From Fen-178 sp963722575 (lineage in GTDB: Bacteria > Acidobacteriota > Terriglobia > Bryobacterales > Bryobacteraceae), in assembly GCA_963722575.1 (NCBI GenBank), contig CAVRNR010000006.1, positions 992,001 through 1,056,000 on the forward strand: a stretch of 64,000 nt of DNA. Reading direction: 5' to 3'. Below are positions 7,995-16,121 of this stretch, in pieces. Within the stretch, counting starts at the first letter, position 1, and each line of letters starts with the position of its first letter. Made by a program: the position numbers and the translations under genes. Below the pieces are notes generated by a model. That model saw only the letters and a list, made by a program, of their open reading frames with translations. It made no database searches and was not told the DNA's origin.

Positions 7995-10900
7995 TCACCA
8001 TTTTGGTTTCCCCGGCAGTTTGCGGACAATCACATAGGTGTCGCGGTCCGAAGCCGCGGGTCCGTAATCGTTGAAGCGATAGCAGTGCTGCGCGTACCCG
8101 CCGACCATCAGCACCGGCTTAAGCCGCAGGCGCGTGATGCTGTTGGTTCCACCGCCGCGCCGGTTCTTGCGCATGGGCGATTTGGGGAAGGCGATGGTCC
8201 GCTCGGGAGCGTGATAGAAGAACCCAAGGCCGGTGGGGATGCGCGCACTCACCAGTGCCCGCGTGACGATGACGCCGTTGTCGTTATACGCTTCGATCCA
8301 GTCGTTGTCCTCAACGCCGATCTCGACCGCATCCTTGTCATTGAGCCAGAACGGTTCGATGCCGCGAGAGAGCGTCAGCATGCGCAGATCGTCGGAATAC
8401 GTGCTGTGAATGTGCCACTTTCCGTGCGGCGTCAGGCAGTTCAGCACGATGGACTTGCCTTCACGCACGCTGTTCACGAGGTTTAATGAAGCCTCCAGCG
8501 TGATCCTCGGCTTAAAGGTGGGCAGGTTTTCGCCGAAAGCCAGATACCCTTGGTGATCCAGGTACAGATGCTGTCGACCTGTGAGGGTGCGCCAGGGGAT
8601 CAGCCTCTCGGTATTCTGACAATACGCGGTGTAAGGCCGGCCGCCATTGGTGATACCTGACCAACACGGACTAGTCAGAATCCTACGCGGCTGAGCTTTG
8701 AGCGCCTCGAAATCGTAACGAACTCCGCGATTGTCCTCCGCGAGATCGACCAGTTTGAGTCCTGTCTCCCGTTCCCGGGATTCAAAAGCGCGGAACGCGA
8801 CTTCGCCATTTGTCTCCGGCGCGAAATACAGGACCATATTCGCCGCGTCGAGGGCGTCCACCAGCGACGGATACGTCTGGCCACCCCATTCATAGGCCGG
8901 CGCCGAGGCGGCGAACCGGTCGTAGAGGTCGGCGACCGGGATGTGGAGACCGCGATCCTCCACGCCTTCCTCCTTCAGACGCGGGCCCAGAGAGCAGAAC
9001 TTGTGATGCAGATTCGCGTAATCCCTTTCGACCACCGTAAGGTGCGGCATGGTTTTGCCGGGGATTGGCTTGCACTCACCCGTGTACCAGTTCTTCACCT
9101 GCGGTTGGGCCAGGTCATCCGGCGTGTCGTGCAGCAAGGGGGTGGACACGATATCGCGGAAAGGAGCCGGAAAATGGGGTGTGCTGAGAGCGCTGACTTT
9201 CTCGGAAAGAGCCTTGAAGATATCCCAGTCGGTCTTCGATTCCCAGCAAGGCGGTACGGCTGCGCCCAGCGGGTGAATGTAGGAATGCAGGTCGGTGGTG
9301 TTCAGGTCGTCTTTCTCGTACCAGGTGGCTGAGGGCAACACGACATCGGAGTACAGGGCGGAGGTGTCCATCCGGAAGTTCAAGTCCACCACCAGATCCA
9401 TCTTTCCCGTGCGCGTCGGCTCGCGCCAGACAACGTCTTCGACGGATCCCTTGGCGACTTCGTCCGCGATGGCGTTGTCATGGACGCCCAGGTAGTGCTT
9501 CAGAAAGTACTCGTGTCCTTTCGCACTCGACAGAATGGCGTTGGCGCGCCAGATGATCCAGACCCGCGGCCAGTTTTCAGAGGCGTCAGGATCCTCGATC
9601 GCAAACCGCAGCCTTCTGTTCTTCAATTGCGTCACTACCCACTGCGTGATTTCCTCATCTGAGGCCGCCCCCTCATGGGCCGCCCGCTTCACCAGTTCGA
9701 TTGGGCTCACGTCAAACTGCGGGTAGAACGGGAGCCATCCCATACGCACCGCATCCGCCTGCAGGTCCATGACGTGTCTGGCAAATGGGCCTTCTGCTGG
9801 CTGCGCCTCCACCGGGCCTTTTTCATATCTCCATTGGTCGCTGTGCACATAGTGAAACGAAGGCCCATTCTGAAGCCTCGGCGGCGCCGTCCAGTCGAGC
9901 GCCATGGCTAGGGTCGACCAGGACGCCGCGGGCACAAGCTTTTCCTGGCCCGTGTAATGATTTAACCCGCCGCCATTGACTCCGATACAGCCGCAGAGCA
10001 TTAAGGCAGCGATGGAAGCACGGTAGTGCAGGTTGCTGTGATACCAGTGGTTCACGCCGGAGCCGACAATTACCGTGCACTTGCCCCCGGTTTTCTCGGC
10101 GGTGGAAGCAAACTCACGGGCAAATTGGATCACGGTGTTGCGGCTTATACCGGTGAATTTCTCCTGCCAGGCCGGCGTGTACGGCGCATTCGAGTCGCTG
10201 TAATCTTGCGGATACTCGCCCGCTAGCCCGCGGGGGATGCCATATTGCGCCATGAGGAGGTCATAGACCGTAGTTACCGCGATCCGCCCGTCGGCGGCTT
10301 CGATGTACTTCACTGGAACGGTGCGCTGGAACGTCAGGTTATTGGCGGAATCCGCAAAGGTCACGGGGAGTTCGGCATCGCGGTTTTCCAGAAGGGTCAA
10401 AAGCGGGTCGATGTCCGTGCCGTCCAGATCGTCCTTGAGTTCCAGGTTCCATCGCCCCTTCTGAGCCTGCCAACGGCTTCCAATGGCGCCGCGGGGCATG
10501 CGCGGCTCGCCCGTCTTTGCATCAAAGACCAGAAACTTCCAATCGCCGTTCTCCACGCTCCCATATCGCGCGAGGCGTCCCGCACGGAGGAAGCGCCCCG
10601 CCGTGTAGCCCTTTTCCGACTCGTCCAAGGCCACCAGGAAAGGACTGTCGGAAAAGCGCTTGAGATAATTCACGAAATACGGAACTTGTCGTGCCGCGTG
10701 GAATTCCTGCAGAATGACGTGGTCCACGGCCATCCAGAAGGCCGCATCCATGCCGGAGTGCACCGGAATCCACCAGTCGGCGTAGCGTGCCACTTCGCTG
10801 AAATCGGGCGACAGCACGACCAGTTTTGAACCGTTGTTGCGCGCCTCGGCGACGAAGTGTACGTCTGGCGTGCGCGTCATGTTGAGGTTGCTGCCCGTGG

Positions 10901-11603
10901 TAACGATGTATTTGCTGTTGTACCAGTCGGCGCTTTCGGCAACGTCCGTTTTTTCTCCCCACGTCTCCGGCGATGCCGGAGGGAAGTCCGCATAGAGATC
11001 GTAGAAGCTCAGCAGGGCTGCCCCAAACAGTTGGAGGAACCGGGAGCCGGCCGCATAGCTAAGCATCGACATAGCGGGAATCGGGGAGAAGCCCGCCACC
11101 CGGTCCGGCCCGTATTTCTTCGCGGTGTATAGCAGCGAGGCGGCCACGATCTCCAGTGACTCATCCCAACTGGTCCTCCGGAAGCCGCCCCTCCCCCTGG
11201 CAGCCTGATATTGCCGGCGCGCCTCGGCATTGTCCATAATCTCAGTCCAGGCTTCCACTGGATCCGCATGCCTGGAGCGCGCTTCTCGCCACGTATCCAG
11301 CAGCACTCCCCGGACGTATGGATACTTGATCCGAAGCGGGCTATAGATGTACCAGGAGAAAACGATGCCACGCGGGCATCCGCGCGGCTCGTACCCCGGC
11401 AAGCCAGCTTCGAGTTTGGGGTAATCCGTCGCCTGCATCTCCCAGGTGACGATGCCGTCTTTGACGTAGATCATCCAGGAGCAACTGCCGGTACAGTTGA
11501 CGCCGTGCGTGCTGCGAACTACCCGGTCGTGCTGCCAGCGATTCCGGTAGAACTCTTCCCAGGTGCGGGCATTCGGATTGATGAGGTCCCGTATCCAGCT
11601 CAT
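7995..11603 (-). CDS. narG: NarG, membrane-bound nitrate reductase catalytic (alpha) subunit
   Basis: A 1202-residue molybdenum-bis-MGD enzyme that reduces nitrate to nitrite. The first cluster is ligated by H33, C37, C41 (THGVNCTGSCSW) and C76 (GCPRG), the His-ligated pattern of NarG rather than Nap or Nas. D206 in YADFPPASP matches the molybdenum-binding Asp of NarG. The start MSWIRDLINPNARTWEEFY shows no twin-arginine signal, so the enzyme faces the cytoplasm. Length is slightly below the approximately 1240 of enteric NarG. Its ATG overlaps the stop of the cytochrome c gene by four bases (ATGA). I see no frameshift or missing key residue. Confidence 0.96.
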   Translation of the reverse strand: MSWIRDLINPNARTWEEFYRNRWQHDRVVRSTHGVNCTGSCSWMIYVKDGIVTWEMQATDYPKLEAGLPGYEPRGCPRGIVFSWYIYSPLRIKYPYVRGVLLDTWREARSRHADPVEAWTEIMDNAEARRQYQAARGRGGFRRTSWDESLEIVAASLLYTAKKYGPDRVAGFSPIPAMSMLSYAAGSRFLQLFGAALLSFYDLYADFPPASPETWGEKTDVAESADWYNSKYIVTTGSNLNMTRTPDVHFVAEARNNGSKLVVLSPDFSEVARYADWWIPVHSGMDAAFWMAVDHVILQEFHAARQVPYFVNYLKRFSDSPFLVALDESEKGYTAGRFLRAGRLARYGSVENGDWKFLVFDAKTGEPRMPRGAIGSRWQAQKGRWNLELKDDLDGTDIDPLLTLLENRDAELPVTFADSANNLTFQRTVPVKYIEAADGRIAVTTVYDLLMAQYGIPRGLAGEYPQDYSDSNAPYTPAWQEKFTGISRNTVIQFAREFASTAEKTGGKCTVIVGSGVNHWYHSNLHYRASIAALMLCGCIGVNGGGLNHYTGQEKLVPAASWSTLAMALDWTAPPRLQNGPSFHYVHSDQWRYEKGPVEAQPAEGPFARHVMDLQADAVRMGWLPFYPQFDVSPIELVKRAAHEGAASDEEITQWVVTQLKNRRLRFAIEDPDASENWPRVWIIWRANAILSSAKGHEYFLKHYLGVHDNAIADEVAKGSVEDVVWREPTRTGKMDLVVDLNFRMDTSALYSDVVLPSATWYEKDDLNTTDLHSYIHPLGAAVPPCWESKTDWDIFKALSEKVSALSTPHFPAPFRDIVSTPLLHDTPDDLAQPQVKNWYTGECKPIPGKTMPHLTVVERDYANLHHKFCSLGPRLKEEGVEDRGLHIPVADLYDRFAASAPAYEWGGQTYPSLVDALDAANMVLYFAPETNGEVAFRAFESRERETGLKLVDLAEDNRGVRYDFEALKAQPRRILTSPCWSGITNGGRPYTAYCQNTERLIPWRTLTGRQHLYLDHQGYLAFGENLPTFKPRITLEASLNLVNSVREGKSIVLNCLTPHGKWHIHSTYSDDLRMLTLSRGIEPFWLNDKDAVEIGVEDNDWIEAYNDNGVIVTRALVSARIPTGLGFFYHAPERTIAFPKSPMRKNRRGGGTNSITRLRLKPVLMVGGYAQHCYRFNDYGPAASDRDTYVIVRKLPGKPKW

Positions 11604-12160
11604 GGGCTCGCCCCCGTGCGAACTCGTGCCCTTTCGAGCAGCGCCCTCCGGACCGATCGAACCCGGTGCCGCCCCACAACTCCAGTTACCGCGATGAGGA
11701 TGAAGAAGCCGGCCAGAGAAATCCCACCGATAGCCGGAGTAGGTGTTGCGGGCTGTTGCCGATCAACGCTTTCGAAAAGTGCTGCCAGGTCGCGCCGTTC
11801 GTTTGATGTCAGAGGACGGTAACGGAACAGAGGGGTCATGGCCGGGAAAAAGAGCGTTTCCAGCGCTGAGTTCAAGCCTTCCGGACCCATTTTGGAAAAG
11901 ACTCTGGTAAGGTTTGGCCCCATGGTGCCGCCTTCGGGAAACGGCAGGCCCGCCACGCCGTGACACGCCGAGCAGGCGGGGCCCCCATTCTGGAAGCGGA
12001 CGGTGCCGAGAAACAGAGCTCGACCGGCGGCCACCGAGCCCGGTTCGGATCCCACAGCAGCACTGGGTTGCGCCATCAACGGCACGGTGAGCAGCAGGCT
12101 GAGGACGAAAGCCCCTGGAGTCGATCCGGCACCGTTTTGGCCTCGGTAAATCCTTACCAC
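11600..12160 (-). CDS. Membrane-anchored cytochrome c of the nar operon
   Basis: A 186-residue class I c-type cytochrome. Residues 13-30 form a signal sequence (GAFVLSLLLTVPLMA), the haem site is C63-S-A-C66-H67, FFPAMTPLF supplies a likely Met ligand, and a C-terminal helix (GISLAGFFILIAVTGVV, about 144-160) plus a basic tail anchors it to the membrane with the haem outside. Monohaem or dihaem cytochromes c are known first genes in some nar operons (narC of Thermus), but this one is a short monohaem type. It overlaps ric upstream by 7 bases and narG downstream by 4. It could carry electrons between the Rieske/cytochrome b-c parts and an unknown partner. Confidence 0.88.
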   Translation of the reverse strand: MVRIYRGQNGAGSTPGAFVLSLLLTVPLMAQPSAAVGSEPGSVAAGRALFLGTVRFQNGGPACSACHGVAGLPFPEGGTMGPNLTRVFSKMGPEGLNSALETLFFPAMTPLFRYRPLTSNERRDLAALFESVDRQQPATPTPAIGGISLAGFFILIAVTGVVGRHRVRSVRRALLERARVRTGASP

Positions 12161-12897
12161 GACGAGTTCTCCAAAACGCCGGCGCGTGGAAAGAGGATGT
12201 GATCTTCCAGATGGACATGGAGCCGCATGTCCGACTCCAGAGCCTCAAGCCTCTCAAAAAGGAAATGAAATGCATTACCGGTTTCCGCTGGACCAGTGTA
12301 ATTGCCTGTGAACACCAGCATCTTTTGCATCTGCCGCCGTTCCGCATCGTGGTCCTCCTCCATGATGCCGATGGGATTGGCTATGGAACCAAACGGAAAC
12401 CGGGGTAGTTTAGCGCCGGATTTCGAGGCCGTTTCGAGTTGCCGGATTAGTGGAAAGAGGACCTCTTCCTCTCTCCTCAAGTGGTTTTCCAATTCGCGCT
12501 TGAAAAAGCGGAATACCTTCTCCAGCGGCGCCAGCGTATTGGCGTCTGCCCGGCCACGAGCCTCACGCGCACGGGCTAGAAGCCTCTCCATCAGAGGCAG
12601 TTCCTTCCGGAGATAGGCGTGATGCCGGACGACAATGTGCTGCGTGAGAACATCCAGGTCGGCAGTGTTCCAATCGGCCTGCTCTGCCCTCCGCTGTGTG
12701 AGTGCCAGCCGCATCTCGGACAGTACGGTTTCCAACGGAATGCCGGCTTCGGCGGCTGCGGATTCGAGCGATTTGTCACCAGCCCAGCAAAAATCGAGAC
12801 GATACTTTTCTAGAACGCCAATCATTGCCGGCGATTCCACAGCGATTTGCCGCATCGTTTTGGAACCTGGATCGGTCATTGGGTTCCATCGGCTCAA
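12154..12897 (-). CDS. RIC/ScdA-type iron-sulfur cluster repair protein with hemerythrin domain
   Basis: A 247-residue protein. Residues about 15-70 are the ScdA N-terminal domain (AVESPAMIGVLEKYRLDFC...) and residues about 80-240 a hemerythrin-like four-helix bundle with His and Glu ligands in RHHAYL, LENHLRREEEVLFPLI, MEEDHDAE and HVHLEDHILFPRA. RIC (YtfE, ScdA, NorA) proteins hold a di-iron centre and restore clusters hit by nitric oxide, a fitting partner of a nitrate reductase. Odd: the usual DFCC motif reads DFCW (C37-W38), so one of the paired cysteines is missing. It is the first gene of the nar operon. ATG codons at residue 1 or 7 are both possible. Confidence 0.9.
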   Translation of the reverse strand: MSRWNPMTDPGSKTMRQIAVESPAMIGVLEKYRLDFCWAGDKSLESAAAEAGIPLETVLSEMRLALTQRRAEQADWNTADLDVLTQHIVVRHHAYLRKELPLMERLLARAREARGRADANTLAPLEKVFRFFKRELENHLRREEEVLFPLIRQLETASKSGAKLPRFPFGSIANPIGIMEEDHDAERRQMQKMLVFTGNYTGPAETGNAFHFLFERLEALESDMRLHVHLEDHILFPRAGVLENSSW

Positions 12898-12937
12898 ATT
12901 AGGATTCTACTCGACAACCGAAATTCCGTAACCATGA

Positions 12938-12964
12938 CGTTTGTATCCCCGAATGTGACAAACG
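12938..12964. promoter_or_regulatory. Candidate operator: CGTTTGT / ACAAACG inverted repeat upstream of ric-nar
   Basis: Perfect 7-bp arms with 13 bases between lie in the 124-bp divergent gap, 41-67 bases upstream of the ric ATG. The right arm belongs to the 12-mer ATGTGACAAACG (12953-12964), which occurs exactly in both copies of the 130-bp repeat near 3.2 and 32.1 kb. TGTGA is also the half-site core of CRP/FNR-family regulators, but the full site does not match their usual spacing. The binding protein is unknown. Confidence 0.45.
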
Positions 12965-13004
12965 CCTATTGGCAGAATCTCTGAATCGATGGAGAGTTGA
13001 ATCA

Positions 13005-13018
13005 TTGACAGAGATCAT
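13005..13018. promoter_or_regulatory. FNR-like box TTGAC-N4-ATCAT
   Basis: Eight of ten bases match the FNR consensus TTGAT-N4-ATCAA. It is placed oddly: its right end is three bases before the mmgE/prpD ATG and 108 bases upstream of the ric ATG. It might serve the minus-strand nar promoter as an upstream site, or occlude the start of the plus-strand gene. A single degenerate match can arise by chance. Confidence 0.25.
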
Positions 13019-13021
13019 TCG

Positions 13022-14419
13022 ATGACCGCTGTGGAACGGCTGGCTGAGTTCGCTGTGAGTGCGCGGTACGAGGAACTTTCAGAAACGGCGCGTCAGCAGT
13101 TGAAGATCCGAATTCTCGACGCTCTAGGTTGCGCTATCGGAGCCCTAGATGCCGTGCCCCCTCAAATCATTCGTAAGAACATCGCCGCATTCGATGCCAA
13201 CGGAAAATGCACACTGCTGGCCGGAGGACGGGCAAGTCCGGAACATGCGGCATTTCACAATGGAGCTGCGATCCGCTACCTGGACTTCAATGACAGCTAT
13301 CTGGCGAAAGGCGAAACCTGCCATCCCAGCGATAATCTGGCGCCCATTTTGGCGGCGGCGGAGTATGCGGGCGCAAGCGGCCGGGACTTGATGGCGGCCC
13401 TCGCGGTCGCCTACCAGGTGCAGTGCCGATTGAGCGATGTTGCCGCCGTCCGCGCCGCGGGGTTCGATCACACCGTACAGGGAGCTTATGCCGTGGCCGC
13501 GGGAGTCGCGCGCATATTGGGCCTCGACGTCACCAGGACCGCCAATGCCATCGCCATCAGTGGCACCGCCCTGAATGGGCTCCGCGTCACGCGGACCGGG
13601 AAGCTTTCCCACTGGAAAGGTCTCGCCTATCCCCACATGGCCTCTTGCTCCACTGCCATAGTCTTTTTGGCCCGCCGGGGAATTACGGGCCCGCTGGAGG
13701 TCATTGAGGGTGAGAAGGGGCTGATGGATGCGATCACCGGTCTTTTCGAGATCGATTGGTCGCGCGAAGACCTGGAGCGAGTGAAACGCACCATCTTGAA
13801 GAAGTACAACGCCGAGATCCATTCACAGACGGCTATCGACGGCGTGCTCGCATTGAAACAACGCCACCAGTTCCAGGCTGACGAAGTCGACCAGGTAAAT
13901 CTCGAGATCTTCGACGTCGCCTATCACATTATTGGCGGGGGAGATGAGGGCGACAAGACTACGGGCGTCGACACGAAAGAGCAGGCCGACCACAGCCTGC
14001 CGTATATCCTCGCTGTAGCCATTCTGGATGGCAAAGTAACGCCGGACCAGTACCGCATCGACCGGGTCCACCGACCCGATGTGCAAAACATGTTGCGCCG
14101 CGTGTTCATAAGCCCGAACGCAGCCTATTCGGAGCGCTTCCCGAACGAAATGCCTTGTCGTATCGGAGTCCGGCTCCGCGATGGCCGAATGCTGACCAAG
14201 GAAATGCGCGATTACCCTGGCTTCTTCACGCAGCCGATGACATGGGACATGGCTTTTGCCAAATTCGATGGCTTGGCCGAGCCCTATTCCACTCCCGTGG
14301 AACGCCGGGCGATAGCGGAAACGGTCTCCGAGTTGGAGAATACGCAAGTCTCCGACCTGATGCGGTTGCTGGCAGGCATCCGAATGCCTAATGGATGCGA
14401 AGGGAGTTCCTGTGGCTGA
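13022..14419 (+). CDS. MmgE/PrpD family protein (2-methylcitrate dehydratase-like)
   Basis: A 465-residue cytoplasmic protein with the MmgE/PrpD order: N-terminal LAEFAVSARYEELSETARQQ and ILDALGCAIG, then AAFHNGAAIRYLDFNDSY, HPSDNLAPILAAAE, and GTRTGKLSHWKGLAYPHMA-like region near residue 190. Family members include 2-methylcitrate dehydratase and aconitate- or iminodisuccinate-type lyases; most homologues are not tested, so the substrate is open. No clear ribosome binding site precedes the ATG, where an FNR-like box sits instead. The ComA-like gene overlaps its end by a few bases, so the two are probably translated together and may act in one pathway. Confidence 0.85.
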   Translation: MTAVERLAEFAVSARYEELSETARQQLKIRILDALGCAIGALDAVPPQIIRKNIAAFDANGKCTLLAGGRASPEHAAFHNGAAIRYLDFNDSYLAKGETCHPSDNLAPILAAAEYAGASGRDLMAALAVAYQVQCRLSDVAAVRAAGFDHTVQGAYAVAAGVARILGLDVTRTANAIAISGTALNGLRVTRTGKLSHWKGLAYPHMASCSTAIVFLARRGITGPLEVIEGEKGLMDAITGLFEIDWSREDLERVKRTILKKYNAEIHSQTAIDGVLALKQRHQFQADEVDQVNLEIFDVAYHIIGGGDEGDKTTGVDTKEQADHSLPYILAVAILDGKVTPDQYRIDRVHRPDVQNMLRRVFISPNAAYSERFPNEMPCRIGVRLRDGRMLTKEMRDYPGFFTQPMTWDMAFAKFDGLAEPYSTPVERRAIAETVSELENTQVSDLMRLLAGIRMPNGCEGSSCG

Positions 14420-15251
14420 CCGAGCGTTCTCATTCTTAAAGACCAACCAGCGGCAGGCGAAGCCGCGTTCCCTCGGTCTTACTGAGATCCGCGGCCCCTA
14501 TTACACTCCGATAGGCAAGCGCTACCTGCAGGACGTCCTCGAAACCATGGGTGAGCACGTGGATTCCCTCAAGTTCGCGGGCGGATCGTTCACACTCATG
14601 CCTCGGCCGGTGCTGGTCGAACTGCTGAATCTCTGCCACGAGCATAACGTACTCGTCTCAACAGGGGGGTTCCTGGAGTACGTTCTCACGCAGGGAGCGG
14701 AGGCGGTCGACCATTATGTACGGGAATGTCGGGATGTGGGCTTCGACATCATCGAGATTTCGTGCGGGTTCATCACCATTCCCACTGACGACTGGCTGCG
14801 GCTCATCGAGAAAGTGCAGAAGGCCGGTTTGAAAGCGAAACCCGAGGTCGGCATTCAGTTTGGCGCAGGAGGAGCTACAAAAGCCGAAGAACTGGAAGCG
14901 GAAGGCACTCGGGATCCACAGTGGTGCATCAAACTGGCCCAGCGCTTTGTCGACGCCGGCGCCTACCTCATCATGATCGAATCCGAAGGCATCACAGAAA
15001 GCGTCCGGACCTGGCGCACGGATGTCCCTGCACGAATTGCCGATGCCCTGGGACTCGAGAAGGTGATGTTTGAGGCAGCCGACCCGGAAGTTTTCTCCTG
15101 GTATATCCGGAACTATGGACCCGAGGTCAATTTGTTCGTGGACCACAGCCAAATTGTGCAACTCGAATGCCTGCGCTCGGGTATCTGGGGAACGGCGGCC
15201 ACGTGGGGCCGGGTACTGACGTATAAAGGCGAGGCGAAGAAACCCGAATGA
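14412..15251 (+). CDS. ComA-like phosphosulfolactate synthase family protein
   Basis: About 280 residues of the phosphosulfolactate synthase family, a TIM barrel. Visible blocks are PRSLGLTEIRGPYY, LETMGEHVDSLKFAGGSF, HEHNVLVSTGGFLEY, FDIIEISCGFITIP and KPEVGIQFGAGG, and a late AYLIMIESEGITE. ComA adds sulfite to phosphoenolpyruvate in methanogen coenzyme M synthesis; bacterial homologues are found without coenzyme M and their role is largely unknown. I chose the GTG at 14412 because AGGGAG lies five bases before it; the ATG at 14391 would lie deep inside the preceding gene. It overlaps mmgE/prpD by eight bases and the next gene by four. Confidence 0.8.
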   Translation: MADRAFSFLKTNQRQAKPRSLGLTEIRGPYYTPIGKRYLQDVLETMGEHVDSLKFAGGSFTLMPRPVLVELLNLCHEHNVLVSTGGFLEYVLTQGAEAVDHYVRECRDVGFDIIEISCGFITIPTDDWLRLIEKVQKAGLKAKPEVGIQFGAGGATKAEELEAEGTRDPQWCIKLAQRFVDAGAYLIMIESEGITESVRTWRTDVPARIADALGLEKVMFEAADPEVFSWYIRNYGPEVNLFVDHSQIVQLECLRSGIWGTAATWGRVLTYKGEAKKPE

Positions 15252-15745
15252 CGAACACCCGACATATACAACCCAGACTCGATTATGCGAAAGCGGCGCC
15301 AGGCGCGCGAGAGGCGATGTATGCCGTAGAACAATATGTTCGGGAATGCGGACTGGAACGGCGACTCCTCGAACTTGTCAAGCTCCGTGCTTCGCAGATC
15401 AATGGCTGCGCTTACTGCGTGGACATGCATACCAAAGACGCGCGGGCGCACGGAGAGACGGAGCAGAGGCTGTATGCCGTCGTGGTTTGGAGAGAGGCGC
15501 CGTTTTTCACTGAACGGGAGCGCGCTGCGCTGGCCTGGACCGAGGCCGTCACGTTGGTGAGCCGGGGGCAGGTTCGGAACAGCGTATTCGAAATCGCGCG
15601 CAAACAGTTCAGCGACAAGGAACTGGTCGATCTAACGATGGCTGTGATCGCCATTAACGGATGGAACCGCCTGGCTATCAGTTTTCGTGCGGTAGCAGGC
15701 GCCTATCAGCCTGCGGTTTCGCAAGGAGGAGCCAAGGAGGCGTGA
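15248..15745 (+). CDS. AhpD/carboxymuconolactone decarboxylase-like protein
   Basis: A 165-residue all-helical protein of the AhpD-like fold. It shows LERRLLELVKLRASQINGCAYCVDMHTKDARAHGE: the Cys-x2-Cys followed by His four to five residues on is the redox site of AhpD-type proteins. Later comes FFTERERAALAWTEAVTLVSRG and a DLTMAVIAINGWNRL segment, also typical. Such proteins reduce peroxides or peroxiredoxin partners, though many are uncharacterised. Its ATG overlaps the end of the ComA-like gene (ATGA), so it belongs to the same transcript. Confidence 0.85.
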   Translation: MTNTRHIQPRLDYAKAAPGAREAMYAVEQYVRECGLERRLLELVKLRASQINGCAYCVDMHTKDARAHGETEQRLYAVVVWREAPFFTERERAALAWTEAVTLVSRGQVRNSVFEIARKQFSDKELVDLTMAVIAINGWNRLAISFRAVAGAYQPAVSQGGAKEA

Positions 15746-15746
15746 G

Positions 15747-16121
15747 ATGCTCGCCCTGAAACGCGTCTACGACAAGGCGGCTCCGGAAGACGGCGTCCGG
15801 TTCCTGGTAGAGCGGATCTGGCCGCGAGGTATCAAGAAAACCGACCTGCGGCTTGATGCATGGCTTAAGGATGTGGCGCCCAGCGCCGCACTTCGCCGGT
15901 GGTTCTCGCACGACCCCAAAAAGTGGACCGAGTTCCAAAAACGCTATTTTGCCGAGTTGGACAGCCATCCGGAGGCGTGCGCCCCGATTCGCAGCGCCGC
16001 ACGTCATGGCCGCGTCACACTCGTCTACAGTTCGCACGATACGGAACATAACAACGCCGTTGCGTTGAAGGAATACCTGAGTGCCCAAAAGGGCAAGAAA
16101 AGGAAGGTCAATCATGCCTGA
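15747..16121 (+). CDS. DUF488 family protein
   Basis: A 124-residue cytoplasmic protein with the DUF488 signature: start LALKRVYDKAAPEDGVRFLVERIWPRGIKKTDLRLDAWLKDVAPS, then LRRWFSHDPKKWTEFQKRYFAEL and VTLVYSSHDTEHNNAVALKEYL. The family is widespread and small, of unknown function, often near heavy-metal, nitrogen-oxide or redox genes. The preceding gene ends only one base before the ATG, and a GGAGG ribosome site lies in its last codons. The following cupin gene overlaps it by eight bases. Confidence 0.88.
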   Translation: MLALKRVYDKAAPEDGVRFLVERIWPRGIKKTDLRLDAWLKDVAPSAALRRWFSHDPKKWTEFQKRYFAELDSHPEACAPIRSAARHGRVTLVYSSHDTEHNNAVALKEYLSAQKGKKRKVNHA

